From Micrococcales bacterium (lineage in GTDB: Bacteria; Actinomycetota; Actinomycetes; Actinomycetales; Microbacteriaceae), in the NCBI GenBank assembly GCA_947454255.1, contig CANGIU010000008.1, positions 1-59,901 of the forward strand: a stretch of DNA of 59,901 bases, in the 5' to 3' direction. Below the pieces are notes generated by a model. That model did no database searches. It saw only the letters and a list, made by a program, of their open reading frames with translations, and was not told the origin of the DNA. Of this stretch, positions 23,038 to 32,555 are shown piece by piece. Made by a program: the position numbers and the translations under genes. Numbering within the stretch: position 1 is the first letter of the stretch; each line of letters opens with the position of its first letter.

Positions 23038-24229
23038 ATAGTTTCTGAAGTCTCTGAATACCCTCAAGTAATTGTGCGTCACCAAGCGCGTAAGAGAGTC
23101 TCACATAACCTGAAGGACCGAAAGCTTCACCGGGCACTAATGCAACTTCCGCAGCATCAAGCATGTAATCACAAAGCTCGAGGCTGGTGTTTATTTCTTT
23201 GCCGCCCCAAGTTTTACCAAGTAGTCCAGTGACATCTGAATAAACATAGAAAGCACCCTGAGGTGTTGGGGCAACCCAACCAGGGATCTTGTTTAGTTCA
23301 TCAACCGCAATGAGTCTTCTTCTGTTGAATGCATCACGCATTGCAATAACTTCATCCTGTGGTCCAGTGAGCGCTGCGATCGCAGCTCGCTGGCTGATGT
23401 TAGAAACGTTTGAAGAAAGGTGCGACTGCAGGTTTGCAGCAGCTTTCATTGCATCTAATGGACCTGCCATCCATCCCAAACGCCAACCGGTCATTGCGTA
23501 ACTCTTAGCAACACCGTTGACCATGATGGTTCTATCAATAAGTTCAGGAACAACTTCAGTAATTGAATATGCTTTTAGACCGTCGTAGGTAAGGTTCTGA
23601 TAAATCTCATCAGTGATAACCCATAGACCATGCTGGTAAGCCCACTTACCAATAGCCTCAACTTCATCTCTTGAATGAACAGAACCAGTTGGATTAGAGG
23701 GAGAAACAAAAAGAAGCACTTTAGTTCTTGGAGTTCTAGCTGCCTCTAACTGCTCAACTGTTACTAAGTAGTTCTGGTCACTGCCTGAAAATATTTCAAC
23801 TGGAACACCGCCGGCTAAGTGGATAGCTTCCGGGTAGGTTGTCCAGAATGGTGTTGGAACCAAGACCTCATCACCTGGATCTAATAGAGTCGCAAATGCT
23901 TGGTAAACAGCCTGCTTACCACCATTAGTAACAACTACCTGAGCAGCTGTTATTTCAGTTCCTGAATCACGCTTAGTCTTTTCAGCAATTGCTTCTCTAA
24001 GTTCAGGTAACCCAACAGCTGGTGTGTATCGGTGGTTCTTCGGATCTCTCGCTGCTACAACAGCAGCTTCAACAATGTGAGCTGGGGTTGGAAAATCTGG
24101 TTCACCAGCGGCATAGGAAATAACTGGTTTACCAGCAGCCTGGAGGGCTTTAGCTTTACCGTCTACCTTTAGTGTTGCCGATTCAGCAATAGAACCAATG
24201 CGGTGAGAAATTCTTGGGAACTCGTTCAT
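23030..24229 (-). CDS. aspC: Aspartate (pyridoxal-phosphate) aminotransferase
   Basis: 399 residues, class I fold. The N-terminal part [16 protein letters not shown] binds substrate, the PLP lysine lies in [17 protein letters not shown], and the C-terminal arginine region is [12 protein letters not shown]. It would interconvert aspartate/oxaloacetate and glutamate/2-oxoglutarate. Upstream of secE/nusG this aminotransferase is conserved in related actinobacteria. The gene symbol is by family and not tested. Confidence 0.92.
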   Translation of the reverse strand: MNEFPRISHRIGSIAESATLKVDGKAKALQAAGKPVISYAAGEPDFPTPAHIVEAAVVAARDPKNHRYTPAVGLPELREAIAEKTKRDSGTEITAAQVVVTNGGKQAVYQAFATLLDPGDEVLVPTPFWTTYPEAIHLAGGVPVEIFSGSDQNYLVTVEQLEAARTPRTKVLLFVSPSNPTGSVHSRDEVEAIGKWAYQHGLWVITDEIYQNLTYDGLKAYSITEVVPELIDRTIMVNGVAKSYAMTGWRLGWMAGPLDAMKAAANLQSHLSSNVSNISQRAAIAALTGPQDEVIAMRDAFNRRRLIAVDELNKIPGWVAPTPQGAFYVYSDVTGLLGKTWGGKEINTSLELCDYMLDAAEVALVPGEAFGPSGYVRLSYALGDAQLLEGIQRLQKLFS

Positions 24230-24278
24230 GCTTTCAGCCTACCGAACCCAATAGTTGTTACGAGTATGGTGATTAGTT

Positions 24279-24884
24279 ATGAACGCGATTCTTCCAGGAT
24301 TTCTCACCGGACTTTCACTAATCATTGCTATCGGTGCGCAGAACGCTTTCGTACTCAGACAGGGACTTACCAGAAAATACATCATTCCCGTGGTTTTGAT
24401 ATGTTCTCTCAGTGATGCACTTCTAATCACACTAGGGACAGCTGGACTTGGTGCTCTCATCAAAGCCATCCCATTGCTTCTAGAAATACTTCGCTGGCTA
24501 GGCGTTGCTTACCTCGCTTGGTTTGGTATCTCCGCAATCCGTAAGGTCCTCACTAAAGATTCATTACACGTAAGTGACGACAGCGCAGTCTCACTGAAAC
24601 AAACAGTGCTTATGACTTTAGGATTCACATTCCTAAATCCACACGTCTATCTAGACACTGTGATTCTGGTAGGTGGATTAGCTAACCAGTTCGGTGACAG
24701 CAAGTGGCTCTTCGCTCTCGGTGCTGTGTGTGCGAGTTTTGTTTGGTTCTTTAGCTTAGGTTTGACGGCATCGAAGATGGCAGTAATTATGGCGAAGCCG
24801 ATGTTTTGGAAAATACTGGATGTCTTTATCGCTGCTGTGATGTTTAGCTTGGCGATAAACCTAGCTGTTGGAAAATTGAACTAG
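24279..24884 (+). CDS. LysE/ArgO-family amino acid exporter
   Basis: 201 residues with six hydrophobic helices. The N-terminal GFLTGLSLIIAIGAQNAFVLRQG is the LysE family signature, and FTFLNPHVYLDTVILVG carries the conserved NPH motif. It exports basic amino acids such as lysine or arginine. It is divergent from aspC (49 nt gap) and no LysG-type regulator is adjacent. Confidence 0.92.
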   Translation: MNAILPGFLTGLSLIIAIGAQNAFVLRQGLTRKYIIPVVLICSLSDALLITLGTAGLGALIKAIPLLLEILRWLGVAYLAWFGISAIRKVLTKDSLHVSDDSAVSLKQTVLMTLGFTFLNPHVYLDTVILVGGLANQFGDSKWLFALGAVCASFVWFFSLGLTASKMAVIMAKPMFWKILDVFIAAVMFSLAINLAVGKLN

Positions 24885-25852
24885 AAACCAATCAGGCTAG
24901 GTTCTGGCACCAAAGTAATTCCAAACTTATTTGAAACTTGAACCTGGATATAGCGAGCAAGTTCCGCAACATCATTGGCTGTTGCTCCTCCACGATTAGT
25001 TATAGCGAGTGCATGCTTTGAGGAGATTGCTGCTTTTGAATGAGGCAACGAGAAAGATTTGGTTAGGCCAGATTGTTCAATTAGCCAAGCAGCTGAGAGT
25101 TTCACAGTCTTACCATCATCGTCAACCGTTGGCCACTGTGGTGCATCCATTGGAAGAGTTCTAGCAAATGACTCAGACACAATCGGGTTAGTAAAGAACG
25201 AACCACAAGACCAGGTGTCATGATCTGATTCATTCAAGACCATGCCTTTGCTAGTTCTTAGTTCTAAAACTTCTTCTGCACGAGATTGCAGGAGTGCAGT
25301 TGAAGCTGCTGGCAGATCAACAAAGAATTGAAACTCGACCCAGGTAACAACACCGCGTTTACCTTGCTTAAATATGCTGTCGCGGTATCCAAAAGCGCAG
25401 CCTTCTTTACTGAGAATTTGTAATTCACCAGTTTCATAATCTAGGAACTCTAGCTGCTTAAAAGTTAGGGATACTTCTTGCTGATAAGCGCCGATGTTCT
25501 GGATTGGCGCAGCACCAACAGTGCCTGGTATTCCGGCAAGCGATTCAACCCCAGCCCAACCCTGCTTGCAGGCGTGAATGACAAAATCACTCCAGTTTTC
25601 CCCTGCCTGAACCCGAACTAGTCCTTGACCCAAATGTTCAACACCAAGGTTTCTCACCAAGATGACTTCTAGGTCGCTAACCTCATCAGCAATAACAACA
25701 TTGGAACCTCCACCTAGAACTAGCCAGTTGTCAGTTTTTGCCCAAACAGCTTTAGTGATTTCAATAAGTTCGTTCCTGCTTGTTGCAGTGTGAATTATGT
25801 GGGGTGTTCCACCAACACGAATTGAGGTGAGTTCAGCTAGAGCTTGGGTCAT
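24881..25852 (-). CDS. murB: UDP-N-acetylenolpyruvoylglucosamine reductase
   Basis: 323 residues. The FAD-binding part has NWLVLGGGSNVVIAD and GWAGVESLAGIPGTVGAAPI; the catalytic part includes YRDSIFK and the serine-bearing CGSFFTNP. It reduces the enolpyruvyl group to lactyl in peptidoglycan precursor synthesis. Its ATG overlaps the upstream MaoC gene stop by 4 nt, so hadA-hadB-murB form one transcript. Confidence 0.95.
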   Translation of the reverse strand: MTQALAELTSIRVGGTPHIIHTATSRNELIEITKAVWAKTDNWLVLGGGSNVVIADEVSDLEVILVRNLGVEHLGQGLVRVQAGENWSDFVIHACKQGWAGVESLAGIPGTVGAAPIQNIGAYQQEVSLTFKQLEFLDYETGELQILSKEGCAFGYRDSIFKQGKRGVVTWVEFQFFVDLPAASTALLQSRAEEVLELRTSKGMVLNESDHDTWSCGSFFTNPIVSESFARTLPMDAPQWPTVDDDGKTVKLSAAWLIEQSGLTKSFSLPHSKAAISSKHALAITNRGGATANDVAELARYIQVQVSNKFGITLVPEPSLIGF

Positions 25853-26271
25853 AACTTCACTACGGCTTGAGCTTTACCAAGAACTGCAACCTCGTTGCAA
25901 ACACAAGTAATGTCAACACGAACGGTTTTAGCTTCTAAATCAATAGCTCCAATTTTTGCAAGGACAGTAACTAGTGCACCTTCATTGGCATCAACAAATA
26001 CTGGCTTAGTAAAGCGCACTCCGTAATCGATAACGTTGCCAGCATCGCCCACCCAGTTCACCACAACCTGAACTGCAGTTCCCATGGTTAGCATTCCGTG
26101 AGCTAAAACACCATCAAGCCCTACAGACTTTGCAAAGTCATCACGGTAGTGAATTGGGTTGAAATCTCCAGATGCACCTGCATACCTCACCAAAGAATCT
26201 CTGGTGAAAGTGAAAGACTGAGAACCAACTTCTTGGCCAATCTCTAAAGCAGTTATGTTGATGTGAGTCAT
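25849..26271 (-). CDS. MaoC-like dehydratase, HadB type
   Basis: 140 residues, single hot-dog domain. ASGDFNPIHYRDDFA contains the catalytic Asp and His of (R)-hydratases, and VLAHGMLTMG follows. In mycobacteria HadB is the catalytic subunit of FAS-II beta-hydroxyacyl dehydratase; in mycolate-free actinobacteria the orthologue's substrate is unclear. It overlaps hadA-like and murB by 4 nt each. Confidence 0.9.
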   Translation of the reverse strand: MTHINITALEIGQEVGSQSFTFTRDSLVRYAGASGDFNPIHYRDDFAKSVGLDGVLAHGMLTMGTAVQVVVNWVGDAGNVIDYGVRFTKPVFVDANEGALVTVLAKIGAIDLEAKTVRVDITCVCNEVAVLGKAQAVVKL

Positions 26272-26711
26272 TCGCCACCTCTAACGACCAGGGTGCTAAT
26301 TGCGGTGCAGACAAGAACCTTGTTTCTATCGAACACTTCGGTCTTGAAGGTGATCATGGAATGTGCACCAAGAGATTTAACTGATTCGACTTCAAGAATG
26401 GAAGTTAGTTCATCCCAGGCAACAATTGGTCTGACGTGAATGAATCTCTGATCTCCGTGAACCACTCTCGAGAAATCAATATCTGCTTCTGGATCAGCTA
26501 GCACAGCGCCCAGTGATCTTTCTTGGATCAAGACAGCAAAAGTTGGTGGAGCGACAACATCTGCATAACCAGCTGCTTGAGCTGCAAAGACATCGTGATT
26601 GATTGGGTTGGTTGAGAAAACAGCATTAGCGAATTCACGAATCTTTTCGCGACCGACTAAATAGGGTGCTGTTTCAGGGTATTTCTTGCCCTGGACGTTT
26701 GGATTTACCAC
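26268..26711 (-). CDS. MaoC-like dehydratase, HadA type (N-terminal hot-dog)
   Basis: 147 residues with the FAS1-like dehydratase fold: REKIREFANAVFSTNPINHD, VVAPPTFAVLIQE and VVHGDQRFIHVRPI. As in HadA the catalytic Asp/His pair is not the usual one, so it is the structural or substrate-binding partner of the HadB-like subunit. ATGA overlap with that gene. tRNA-Met lies immediately upstream. Confidence 0.9.
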   Translation of the reverse strand: MVNPNVQGKKYPETAPYLVGREKIREFANAVFSTNPINHDVFAAQAAGYADVVAPPTFAVLIQERSLGAVLADPEADIDFSRVVHGDQRFIHVRPIVAWDELTSILEVESVKSLGAHSMITFKTEVFDRNKVLVCTAISTLVVRGGE

Positions 26712-26759
26712 TGAATAAGTTTCGCAGGTTTAAAGGAATTTAGATTGCTTTAGGGCAAC

Positions 26760-26836
26760 TGGTAGCGGAGGCGGGACTTGAACCCGCGACACCACGATTA
26801 TGAGTCGTGTGCTCTAACCACCTGAGCTACCCCGCC
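26760..26836 (-). tRNA. tRNA-Met (CAT anticodon, elongator-like)
   Basis: 77 nt including an encoded CCA. GGCGGGG pairs with CTCCGCT (two G-U pairs), the anticodon arm is ACGACTCATAATCGT, and the T arm is GCGGGTTCAAGTCCCGC. A complete first pair argues against an initiator tRNA; a lysidine-modified Ile2 tRNA cannot be fully excluded. Confidence 0.93.
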
Positions 26837-26840
26837 GCAG

Positions 26841-26912
<72 letters not shown>

Positions 26913-27001
26913 GTGACCGAAGCAATTCAAGGCCTAGGCACTAGACGAGATTACCACCTGCCGGCAGGCACCCGCAAACCTTAGATCAGGACATCGACTA
27001 G

Positions 27002-28870
27002 CTAAGCGTCAGAGCCAGGCGCTGGTAATGACCAGATATTCACTGACAGTGGCTCTGTTGGTAGCACCAATTCTTTACCAACAACCTTGAGCTTTCCTTC
27101 ACCAAATAAGTTCCTAGCCCCTCTTATTCCAGCAACGGAATCCAGTGAGATGGTGGCCTTGGGGTCTTTACCTCTGGAGACAACCACCAAGATGCTCTGT
27201 TTCTTGTTCTCCCTGACATAGGCAATAAGTTCATCAGATGCATAGAGGAACCTCATAGAACCATCGTGCAGAGCTGTGTTCTCTTTACGAATCTTGGCAA
27301 AGGCTTTATAGACCTCAAGCATGCTCTTATCGTTTGGGCGTTCGTCATTCCAAGGAATTGGAGTTCTAGATTCCTCACCATTGCCGCCATCCAAACCGAA
27401 CTCATCTCCAGCCCAGATCACCGGCATGCCAGGGAAAGTGAACTGCATTCCAGCTGCGACTTTCTGCGCTCCTGCAATAGTGAAGGTTTTGAATCTAGGG
27501 ATGTCATGAGTGTCGAGTGGGTTCATGTTGTGTAATCGAACGTGCCAAGGGAAAGCAGAGGCAAACTCAATGTGTTGTTTGACAAGCTCTGAACCCGTGA
27601 TCTTTGTTCTGCCTAAACCTAAGAACCCTGCTTCTGCCTTTATGTCGGTGTTATAGAACCAACGCCAAACAGGTTTAGTGAAGTTGTAATAGGTCATTGC
27701 ACCATGCCAGCCCTCACCTTGGATTTGGTAACCAGCATCGCCGGTGTATTCACCGAGCAGGATGGTGTCTTTGTTTATTTTGTGCATGGATTCACGAATG
27801 AGGATTTGTAGTTCCATATACATATCTTCATCGCGAATACGACCAGTCATGTTAGAAACATCGATTCGCCAACCATCCATATCAAATGGCTTTTTCAACC
27901 ATCTAGCGACTATGGACTTAGAACCGGTGATGAACTTCTTTCTCAGTTCTTTAGAGTTCCAGTTGAACTTAGGTAGAGAAGGAACACCAAACCAAGAGTC
28001 ATACTCTTTGTTTTTATTACTGAAGTAGTAATACTCAGATTCTTTAGCGCCTGGTTTCTTATAAGCAGCTCTGAACCATTCATGAGCATCACCCGAGTGA
28101 TTACTGGTTAGATCGCCAATGACCTTCAAACCTTTTTTGTGAGCTGCTCTTACTAACTCAACTAGAGCTTTATCGCCACCGAGCAATGGATCAACTTCAG
28201 CAAATGAACTTGCATCGTATCGGTGATTAGATCTGGCAGGGAAAATAGGAGTTAGATAAACCAGTGTCACACCTAAATCCTTTAGATGATCCAGGTGTTC
28301 TGTTATGCCGTAAATATCCCCACCAAAGAATTGCTCTGAAGTACCAGGACCTGTACCAATAACTTTGTCTCCCCATTTTTTAGCAATTGCCCATGTTGGA
28401 GTTGCATGCTTATCTGCATGTTTAGATCTAGCAAAACGATCTGGGAATATTTGATACATCACCGCACTCTTACCCCACTTAGGAGCTGATGAGAAAGTGT
28501 TGATTCTAAAGTCTTCAATATCGGGCTGTTCAAGCTCAGATAGACCTTTAGCATTTAGCCAGTAAATAGAACCATCAACAAGTTCGATATAGAACCGGTA
28601 GTTCATGTATGGGTTGTGCATGGTAATCACGGATTCAAACCATGACCAACCATTACCTTTAGCGACTAACTTTGCTGCTGGAGTCGGAAAGGCTTCTCCT
28701 GATTCACTGAACCGGACTCTGACTATCTTGACCTTACCCAGAGCGCTGTGAATGCGAATTTTGATCTTGAGCTTGTCGCCTAATGCTGGCTTTTGGTTAG
28801 GAACGTAAAGTTCAGAGCCATCATGGTGTGGCCATAATCCAACTGGCAGTGCATCTAGTTTGCTAGTCAT
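27002..28870 (-). CDS. GH13 neopullulanase/cyclomaltodextrinase-like glycosidase
   Basis: About 622 residues from the ATG at 28870, which follows GAGGATTGAGATT; the open frame to 29056 would overlap the divergent gene and is rejected. An N-terminal beta-sandwich domain (to about 120) precedes the TIM barrel, with DLTSNHSGDAH (region I), DGWRIDVSN with the nucleophile (II), LLGEYTGD with the acid/base (III) and PLDTHDIPR (IV). There is no signal peptide, so it is cytoplasmic and acts on imported maltodextrins. It is divergent from an alpha-glucosidase over a region with a LacI-type site. Confidence 0.9.
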   Translation of the reverse strand: MTSKLDALPVGLWPHHDGSELYVPNQKPALGDKLKIKIRIHSALGKVKIVRVRFSESGEAFPTPAAKLVAKGNGWSWFESVITMHNPYMNYRFYIELVDGSIYWLNAKGLSELEQPDIEDFRINTFSSAPKWGKSAVMYQIFPDRFARSKHADKHATPTWAIAKKWGDKVIGTGPGTSEQFFGGDIYGITEHLDHLKDLGVTLVYLTPIFPARSNHRYDASSFAEVDPLLGGDKALVELVRAAHKKGLKVIGDLTSNHSGDAHEWFRAAYKKPGAKESEYYYFSNKNKEYDSWFGVPSLPKFNWNSKELRKKFITGSKSIVARWLKKPFDMDGWRIDVSNMTGRIRDEDMYMELQILIRESMHKINKDTILLGEYTGDAGYQIQGEGWHGAMTYYNFTKPVWRWFYNTDIKAEAGFLGLGRTKITGSELVKQHIEFASAFPWHVRLHNMNPLDTHDIPRFKTFTIAGAQKVAAGMQFTFPGMPVIWAGDEFGLDGGNGEESRTPIPWNDERPNDKSMLEVYKAFAKIRKENTALHDGSMRFLYASDELIAYVRENKKQSILVVVSRGKDPKATISLDSVAGIRGARNLFGEGKLKVVGKELVLPTEPLSVNIWSLPAPGSDA

Positions 28871-28920
28871 AATCTCAATCCTCGCTGATTGCACGGAGCA
28901 GTCCCTAAATAACGATTGTA

Positions 28921-28934
28921 TGAAAACGATTACA
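28921..28934. promoter_or_regulatory. LacI-family operator in the GH13 divergent promoter
   Basis: TGAAAACGATTACA has the central CG and A/T-rich symmetric arms of a LacI-family operator. A second CG-centred AACGATT lies at 28911-28917. The LacI-type regulator at 31027 is the likely ligand-controlled repressor of both GH13 genes. Confidence 0.65.
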
Positions 28935-28985
28935 GATTGGTAAATACGCGGACTTTTATAGCTTTCGTGTCGTATTTTTATCTTT

Positions 28986-30713
28986 ATGTCTATTCCAACA
29001 ACTGAATTGCTTTCCCATGCCCGCAAGGACGCCGAATGGTGGCGTACTAGCGTCATTTACCAGATCTACCCTCGTTCGTTCGCAGACGGGAACGGAGATG
29101 GCATGGGTGACCTTCCAGGCGTTACTTCAAGGCTGGAATCGCTTGCGGAATTAGGCATTGATGCTATCTGGTTTAGCCCATTTTTCACCTCCCCACAAAA
29201 GGACGCCGGCTACGACGTAGCCGACTACAAGGACATCGACCCTAGATTTGGAACCCTTGCCGACTTTGACGCACTGGTAGCTAAAGCCAAGACCCTGGGC
29301 CTTCGCATCATCGTTGATCTCGTTCCTAACCACTCATCAAGTGACCACGCTTGGTTCCAAGCTGCCCTGAAAGCTGCCCCAGGTTCTCCTGAGCGCGCTC
29401 GATACATCTTCCGTGATGGCAAAGGCGCAAACGGAGAACTACCTCCTAACAACTGGGAATCAGTTTTTGGTGGGAAGGCTTGGACCAGAATTACTGAGGC
29501 TGATGGAACTCTAGGCCAGTGGTATCTCCACATCTTCGATTCATCACAGCCTGACTTTGATTGGCAGAACGAAGAAGTTAGATCAGAATTTGATTCAGTC
29601 CTTCGTTTCTGGTTAGACCGCGGAGCAGCCGGTTTCCGCATTGACGTTGCCCACGGCATGATCAAGGTCGATGGATTACCCGATGTCGTGAAAATTTCAT
29701 CTACTATGTCTGGTCAAGATTCACCTGATGCATTGAAGACTGAGGAAACCCAAGAAGAACTTATTAAGAGACTTCAAATTGAGAACCCATTCTGGGGTCA
29801 AGAAGGTGTCCACGAAATCAACAAGAGGTTCAGAAGCATTCTCGATGAATATGACGATCGAGTAATGTGTGGTGAAGCTTGGGTATTGCCACTTGGACGT
29901 ATGGCTAAATATGTTCGCCCAGATGAGTATCACCAAACCTTCAACTTTGGATATCTTGAGACACCTTGGAACAAAGAGAAACTGCAAGATGTTGTTACTG
30001 AATCGCTAAATGCTTTTGGAGCAGTTGGTGCACCTTCTACCTGGGTGCTTTCAAACCACGATGTGATTCGTCATGCCACCAGAATGGGTTACGACCAAGT
30101 TCCTAAACAAGGTGATGGCATTGGTCCTAACTATCCTCAGCCTGATGAGGCCAAGGGGCAGAGAAGAGCGAGAGCTGCTTCATCATTCATGCTAGGGCTA
30201 CCTGGCGGAGCATACATTTACCAGGGTGAGGAACTAGGTCTTCCTGAACACACAACTCTTGAAGAGAAGTATCGTGAAGATCCAACCTTCTTTAGAACCA
30301 ATGGTGAAAGAGTTGGCCGCGATGGTTGTCGTGTTCCACTTCCTTGGGAAGCAGGAGCTAATGACTCAAACGGTTTCTCAACAACAGGTGCATCATGGTT
30401 ACCTCAACCTGCTTCCTACCGACGCTATGCAAGAAGCGAACAAGAAGGAGTAGCAGGTTCTACCCTTGAGCTTTACAAGCGTCTACTAAGAGAACGTAAA
30501 GCTTTCGATATGGGTAACGGTGAATTCCGTTGGGCACCAGAGTTTATGAACGAGAACACACTCGCTTATATCAATAACGGCATTCTAGTTTTAGCTAATT
30601 TCTCAGGAGATCCTGTATTCATCCCTGCAGGGGAAATCCTGGTCACTACCCAACACGACCTAAGGCTCGAAGGTGAACTAGAGCACGATCACGTCGTTTG
30701 GATAAAACTGTAA
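28986..30713 (+). CDS. GH13 alpha-glucosidase (oligo-1,6/alpha-1,4-glucosidase group)
   Basis: 575 residues. The start WWRTSVIYQIYPRSFADGNG is typical, followed by DLVPNHSS (region I), GFRIDVAHG with the nucleophile (II), CGEAWV with the acid/base (III) and VLSNHDVIRH (IV). A calcium-type loop DGNGDGMGD sits near residue 35. The enzyme releases glucose from maltodextrins in the cytoplasm. It is divergent from the neopullulanase-like gene and followed by a terminator that overlaps the 3' flank of tRNA-Tyr. Confidence 0.93.
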   Translation: MSIPTTELLSHARKDAEWWRTSVIYQIYPRSFADGNGDGMGDLPGVTSRLESLAELGIDAIWFSPFFTSPQKDAGYDVADYKDIDPRFGTLADFDALVAKAKTLGLRIIVDLVPNHSSSDHAWFQAALKAAPGSPERARYIFRDGKGANGELPPNNWESVFGGKAWTRITEADGTLGQWYLHIFDSSQPDFDWQNEEVRSEFDSVLRFWLDRGAAGFRIDVAHGMIKVDGLPDVVKISSTMSGQDSPDALKTEETQEELIKRLQIENPFWGQEGVHEINKRFRSILDEYDDRVMCGEAWVLPLGRMAKYVRPDEYHQTFNFGYLETPWNKEKLQDVVTESLNAFGAVGAPSTWVLSNHDVIRHATRMGYDQVPKQGDGIGPNYPQPDEAKGQRRARAASSFMLGLPGGAYIYQGEELGLPEHTTLEEKYREDPTFFRTNGERVGRDGCRVPLPWEAGANDSNGFSTTGASWLPQPASYRRYARSEQEGVAGSTLELYKRLLRERKAFDMGNGEFRWAPEFMNENTLAYINNGILVLANFSGDPVFIPAGEILVTTQHDLRLEGELEHDHVVWIKL

Positions 30714-30733
30714 TAAGAAAGCGGTTAAAGCAT

Positions 30734-30763
30734 AAAACCCAGCCCGAAAGGGCTGGGTTTTGT
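30734..30763 (+). terminator. Intrinsic terminator after the alpha-glucosidase gene
   Basis: AAAACCCAGCCC (30734-30745), GAAA loop, GGGCTGGGTTTT (30750-30761). The T-run touches the tRNA-Tyr 3' end; on the minus strand the same hairpin could end the tRNA transcript. Confidence 0.9.
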
Positions 30764-30844
30764 GGCTAGTGAGGGATTCGAACCCCCGAAGGCTGAGCCG
30801 GCTGATTTACAGTCAGATCCCTTTGGCCGCTTGGGTAACTAGCC
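30763..30844 (-). tRNA. tRNA-Tyr (GTA anticodon)
   Basis: 82 nt, class II with a long variable arm. Acceptor GGCTAGT pairs with ACTAGCC, the D arm follows TACCCAAGCGGCCAAAGGG, the anticodon arm is CTGACTGTAAATCAG, and the T arm is CGGGGGTTCGAATCCCTC. CCA is not encoded. Confidence 0.95.
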
Positions 30845-30959
30845 AGTGCTCCCGGCCGCCTGTAATCAGCCGGACGGGTGCTTGTAAAGAATACCTGAAC
30901 CTAGGGCACCTGCGCCAATTAGCCTTCCGCAACAATCGGGTTGCGATTGTGCAAATGAC

Positions 30960-30991
30960 TGTAACTGATTACATCTGAGGCAGTAGATTAC
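30960..30991 (+). promoter_or_regulatory. Candidate autoregulatory sites of the LacI gene
   Basis: TGTAACTGATTACA (30960-30973) has inverted arms TGTAA/TTACA, and GATTACA recurs at 30985-30991. The same GATTACA half-site occurs in the GH13 operator at 28928-28934. This suggests that the regulator also controls itself. Confidence 0.45.
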
Positions 30992-31026
30992 ATAGAGATT
31001 TCCATACTTTTACAGATAGAGGACTT

Positions 31027-32043
31027 GTGGCTGGAATTGTTGATGTTGCGAGAGAGGCTGGCGTCTCAACAGCAACAGTCTCTAGAGCACTTAGCGGTAA
31101 GGACTATATCTCTGCTTCTACCAAGGCTTTGGTGGAAGAGGTTGCGGAAAGACTTGGCTATGTTCCTTCAGCTTCTGCATACACCCTGGTCACTGGCCGG
31201 ACTAAGACCATTGGTGTTGTAGTTCCTTATGTTGACCGTTGGTTCTTCTCGACTGCGCTAGAAACAGTTGACCGTGAACTGGTTAAAGCTGGTTATGACG
31301 TGACTCTGTATAACCTCTCCAGCGGTGATGATCACCGGAAATCAATCTTCACGAGGTCTCTCCCTCGTAAACGAGTTGATGCAGTTATGTGTATTTCTGT
31401 TCGTATGAGTGATCAAGAAATTGAATCGCTAGCAAAGGTTAATAAACCTATTGTTGCTATCGGAGGCCCTATTGCTGGAGCTAAGTGCATCAGAATTGAC
31501 GACACTGCTGCAGGTAAGTTGGCAACTGAACATCTGATTGCAATGGGTCACACCAAGATTGCCATGATTGGGTCATCAGTAAGTGATGAAAAGTTTTTCG
31601 ATGTCTTTAATGAACGTCGCGAAGGCTATGCAGTGGCTCTAAAAAATGCTGGTATCACTGCAAGAGATGCTTGGTATAAATCGGTTTCAAAATATGCAAT
31701 TAGTGAAGGTTACTCAGCTGCAAAGCAATTGCTAGGGGACCCTCATAACGCCCCAACAGCAATCTTTGCTTCTTCTGATGAGCTGGCGGTTGGTGCAATG
31801 TTAGCGGCTAAAGACATGGGGCTTTCTATTCCTAATGATCTATCCATCGTTGGTGTCGATAATCACGAGTTGGCTGACTTCTTTGGGATTACAACCATCA
31901 ATCAAAATGTTCAAGGTCAAGCAGGACTACTTGTTAAGACAATGCTTCAACTTCTTGATGACCCAGACCACGAGGTGGAAGATCAGGTTGAGTGGCCTGT
32001 TGAACTTATTGTTAGAAGCAGCACCGCTCGCCTAGTTTCCTAA
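31027..32043 (+). CDS. LacI-family transcriptional regulator
   Basis: 338 residues from a GTG with GAGGAC before it. The N-terminal helix-turn-helix is AGIVDVAREAGVSTATVSRA, with the hinge region GYVPSASAYTLVTGRTKTIG. The periplasmic-binding-like domain follows, with FASSDELAVGAML and NDLSIVGVDNHELADFFG. It probably senses a maltooligosaccharide or related sugar and represses the GH13 genes 300-2000 bp upstream. Confidence 0.92.
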   Translation: MAGIVDVAREAGVSTATVSRALSGKDYISASTKALVEEVAERLGYVPSASAYTLVTGRTKTIGVVVPYVDRWFFSTALETVDRELVKAGYDVTLYNLSSGDDHRKSIFTRSLPRKRVDAVMCISVRMSDQEIESLAKVNKPIVAIGGPIAGAKCIRIDDTAAGKLATEHLIAMGHTKIAMIGSSVSDEKFFDVFNERREGYAVALKNAGITARDAWYKSVSKYAISEGYSAAKQLLGDPHNAPTAIFASSDELAVGAMLAAKDMGLSIPNDLSIVGVDNHELADFFGITTINQNVQGQAGLLVKTMLQLLDDPDHEVEDQVEWPVELIVRSSTARLVS

Positions 32044-32066
32044 CTTGTACGATTAGAATTCAAAAC

Positions 32067-32555
32067 ATGGCAGATTCCTCATTCGACATCGTCTCTAAAG
32101 TAGACAAGCAAGAAGCAGCTAACGCGCTCAATCAAGCTGAAAAAGAGATTGAACAGCGCTACGACTTCAAAGGCGTAGGCGCATCAATTGAATTCTCAGG
32201 CGAAAAGATCCTGATGAAGGCAAACAGCGAAGAAAGAGTTAAAGCTGTTCTTGATGTTTTCCAGAGCAAGCTCATCAAACGTGGCATTTCACTAAAGTCT
32301 CTAGATTCAGGTGAGCCTTTTCCTTCAGGTAAGGAATACCGCATTGAATCGACTCTCAAAGAGGGCATCGAACAGAAGGAAGCTAAAAAAATCTCTGCAA
32401 TCATTCGTGAGCAAGGACCTAAGTCTGTAAAGGCCAATATCCAGGGTGATGAACTTAGAGTTTCTAGCAAGAGCCGCGATGATCTCCAAGAAGTCATGTC
32501 ACTACTTCGCTCAAGCGATTTAGATATAGACGTTCAGTTCATCAACTACCGTTAG
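32067..32555 (+). CDS. yajQ: YajQ family nucleotide-binding protein
   Basis: 162 residues, full length. MADSSFDIVSKVDKQEAANA, RYDFKG and the C-terminal LRSSDLDIDVQFINYR are near-invariant in UPF0234/YajQ. The family binds nucleotides or tRNA, and cyclic di-GMP in some Gram-negatives; the role here is unknown. It overlaps the convergent MFS gene by 4 nt. Confidence 0.93.
   Translation: MADSSFDIVSKVDKQEAANALNQAEKEIEQRYDFKGVGASIEFSGEKILMKANSEERVKAVLDVFQSKLIKRGISLKSLDSGEPFPSGKEYRIESTLKEGIEQKEAKKISAIIREQGPKSVKANIQGDELRVSSKSRDDLQEVMSLLRSSDLDIDVQFINYR

Noticed and set aside
26957-26968. CCTGCCGGCAGG palindrome downstream of the GH13 gene and upstream of tRNA-Thr
   Set aside because: It is a 12-bp palindrome without a T-run, too short to support a terminator or operator claim.
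28871-29056. N-terminal extension of the neopullulanase-like protein
   Set aside because: It would overlap the divergent alpha-glucosidase start and the LacI operator; GAGGATTGAGATT precedes the ATG at 28870.
30941-30954. TTGCGATTGTGCAA inverted repeat upstream of the lacI-type gene
   Set aside because: The arms are only four bases and differ from the other candidate operator sites.
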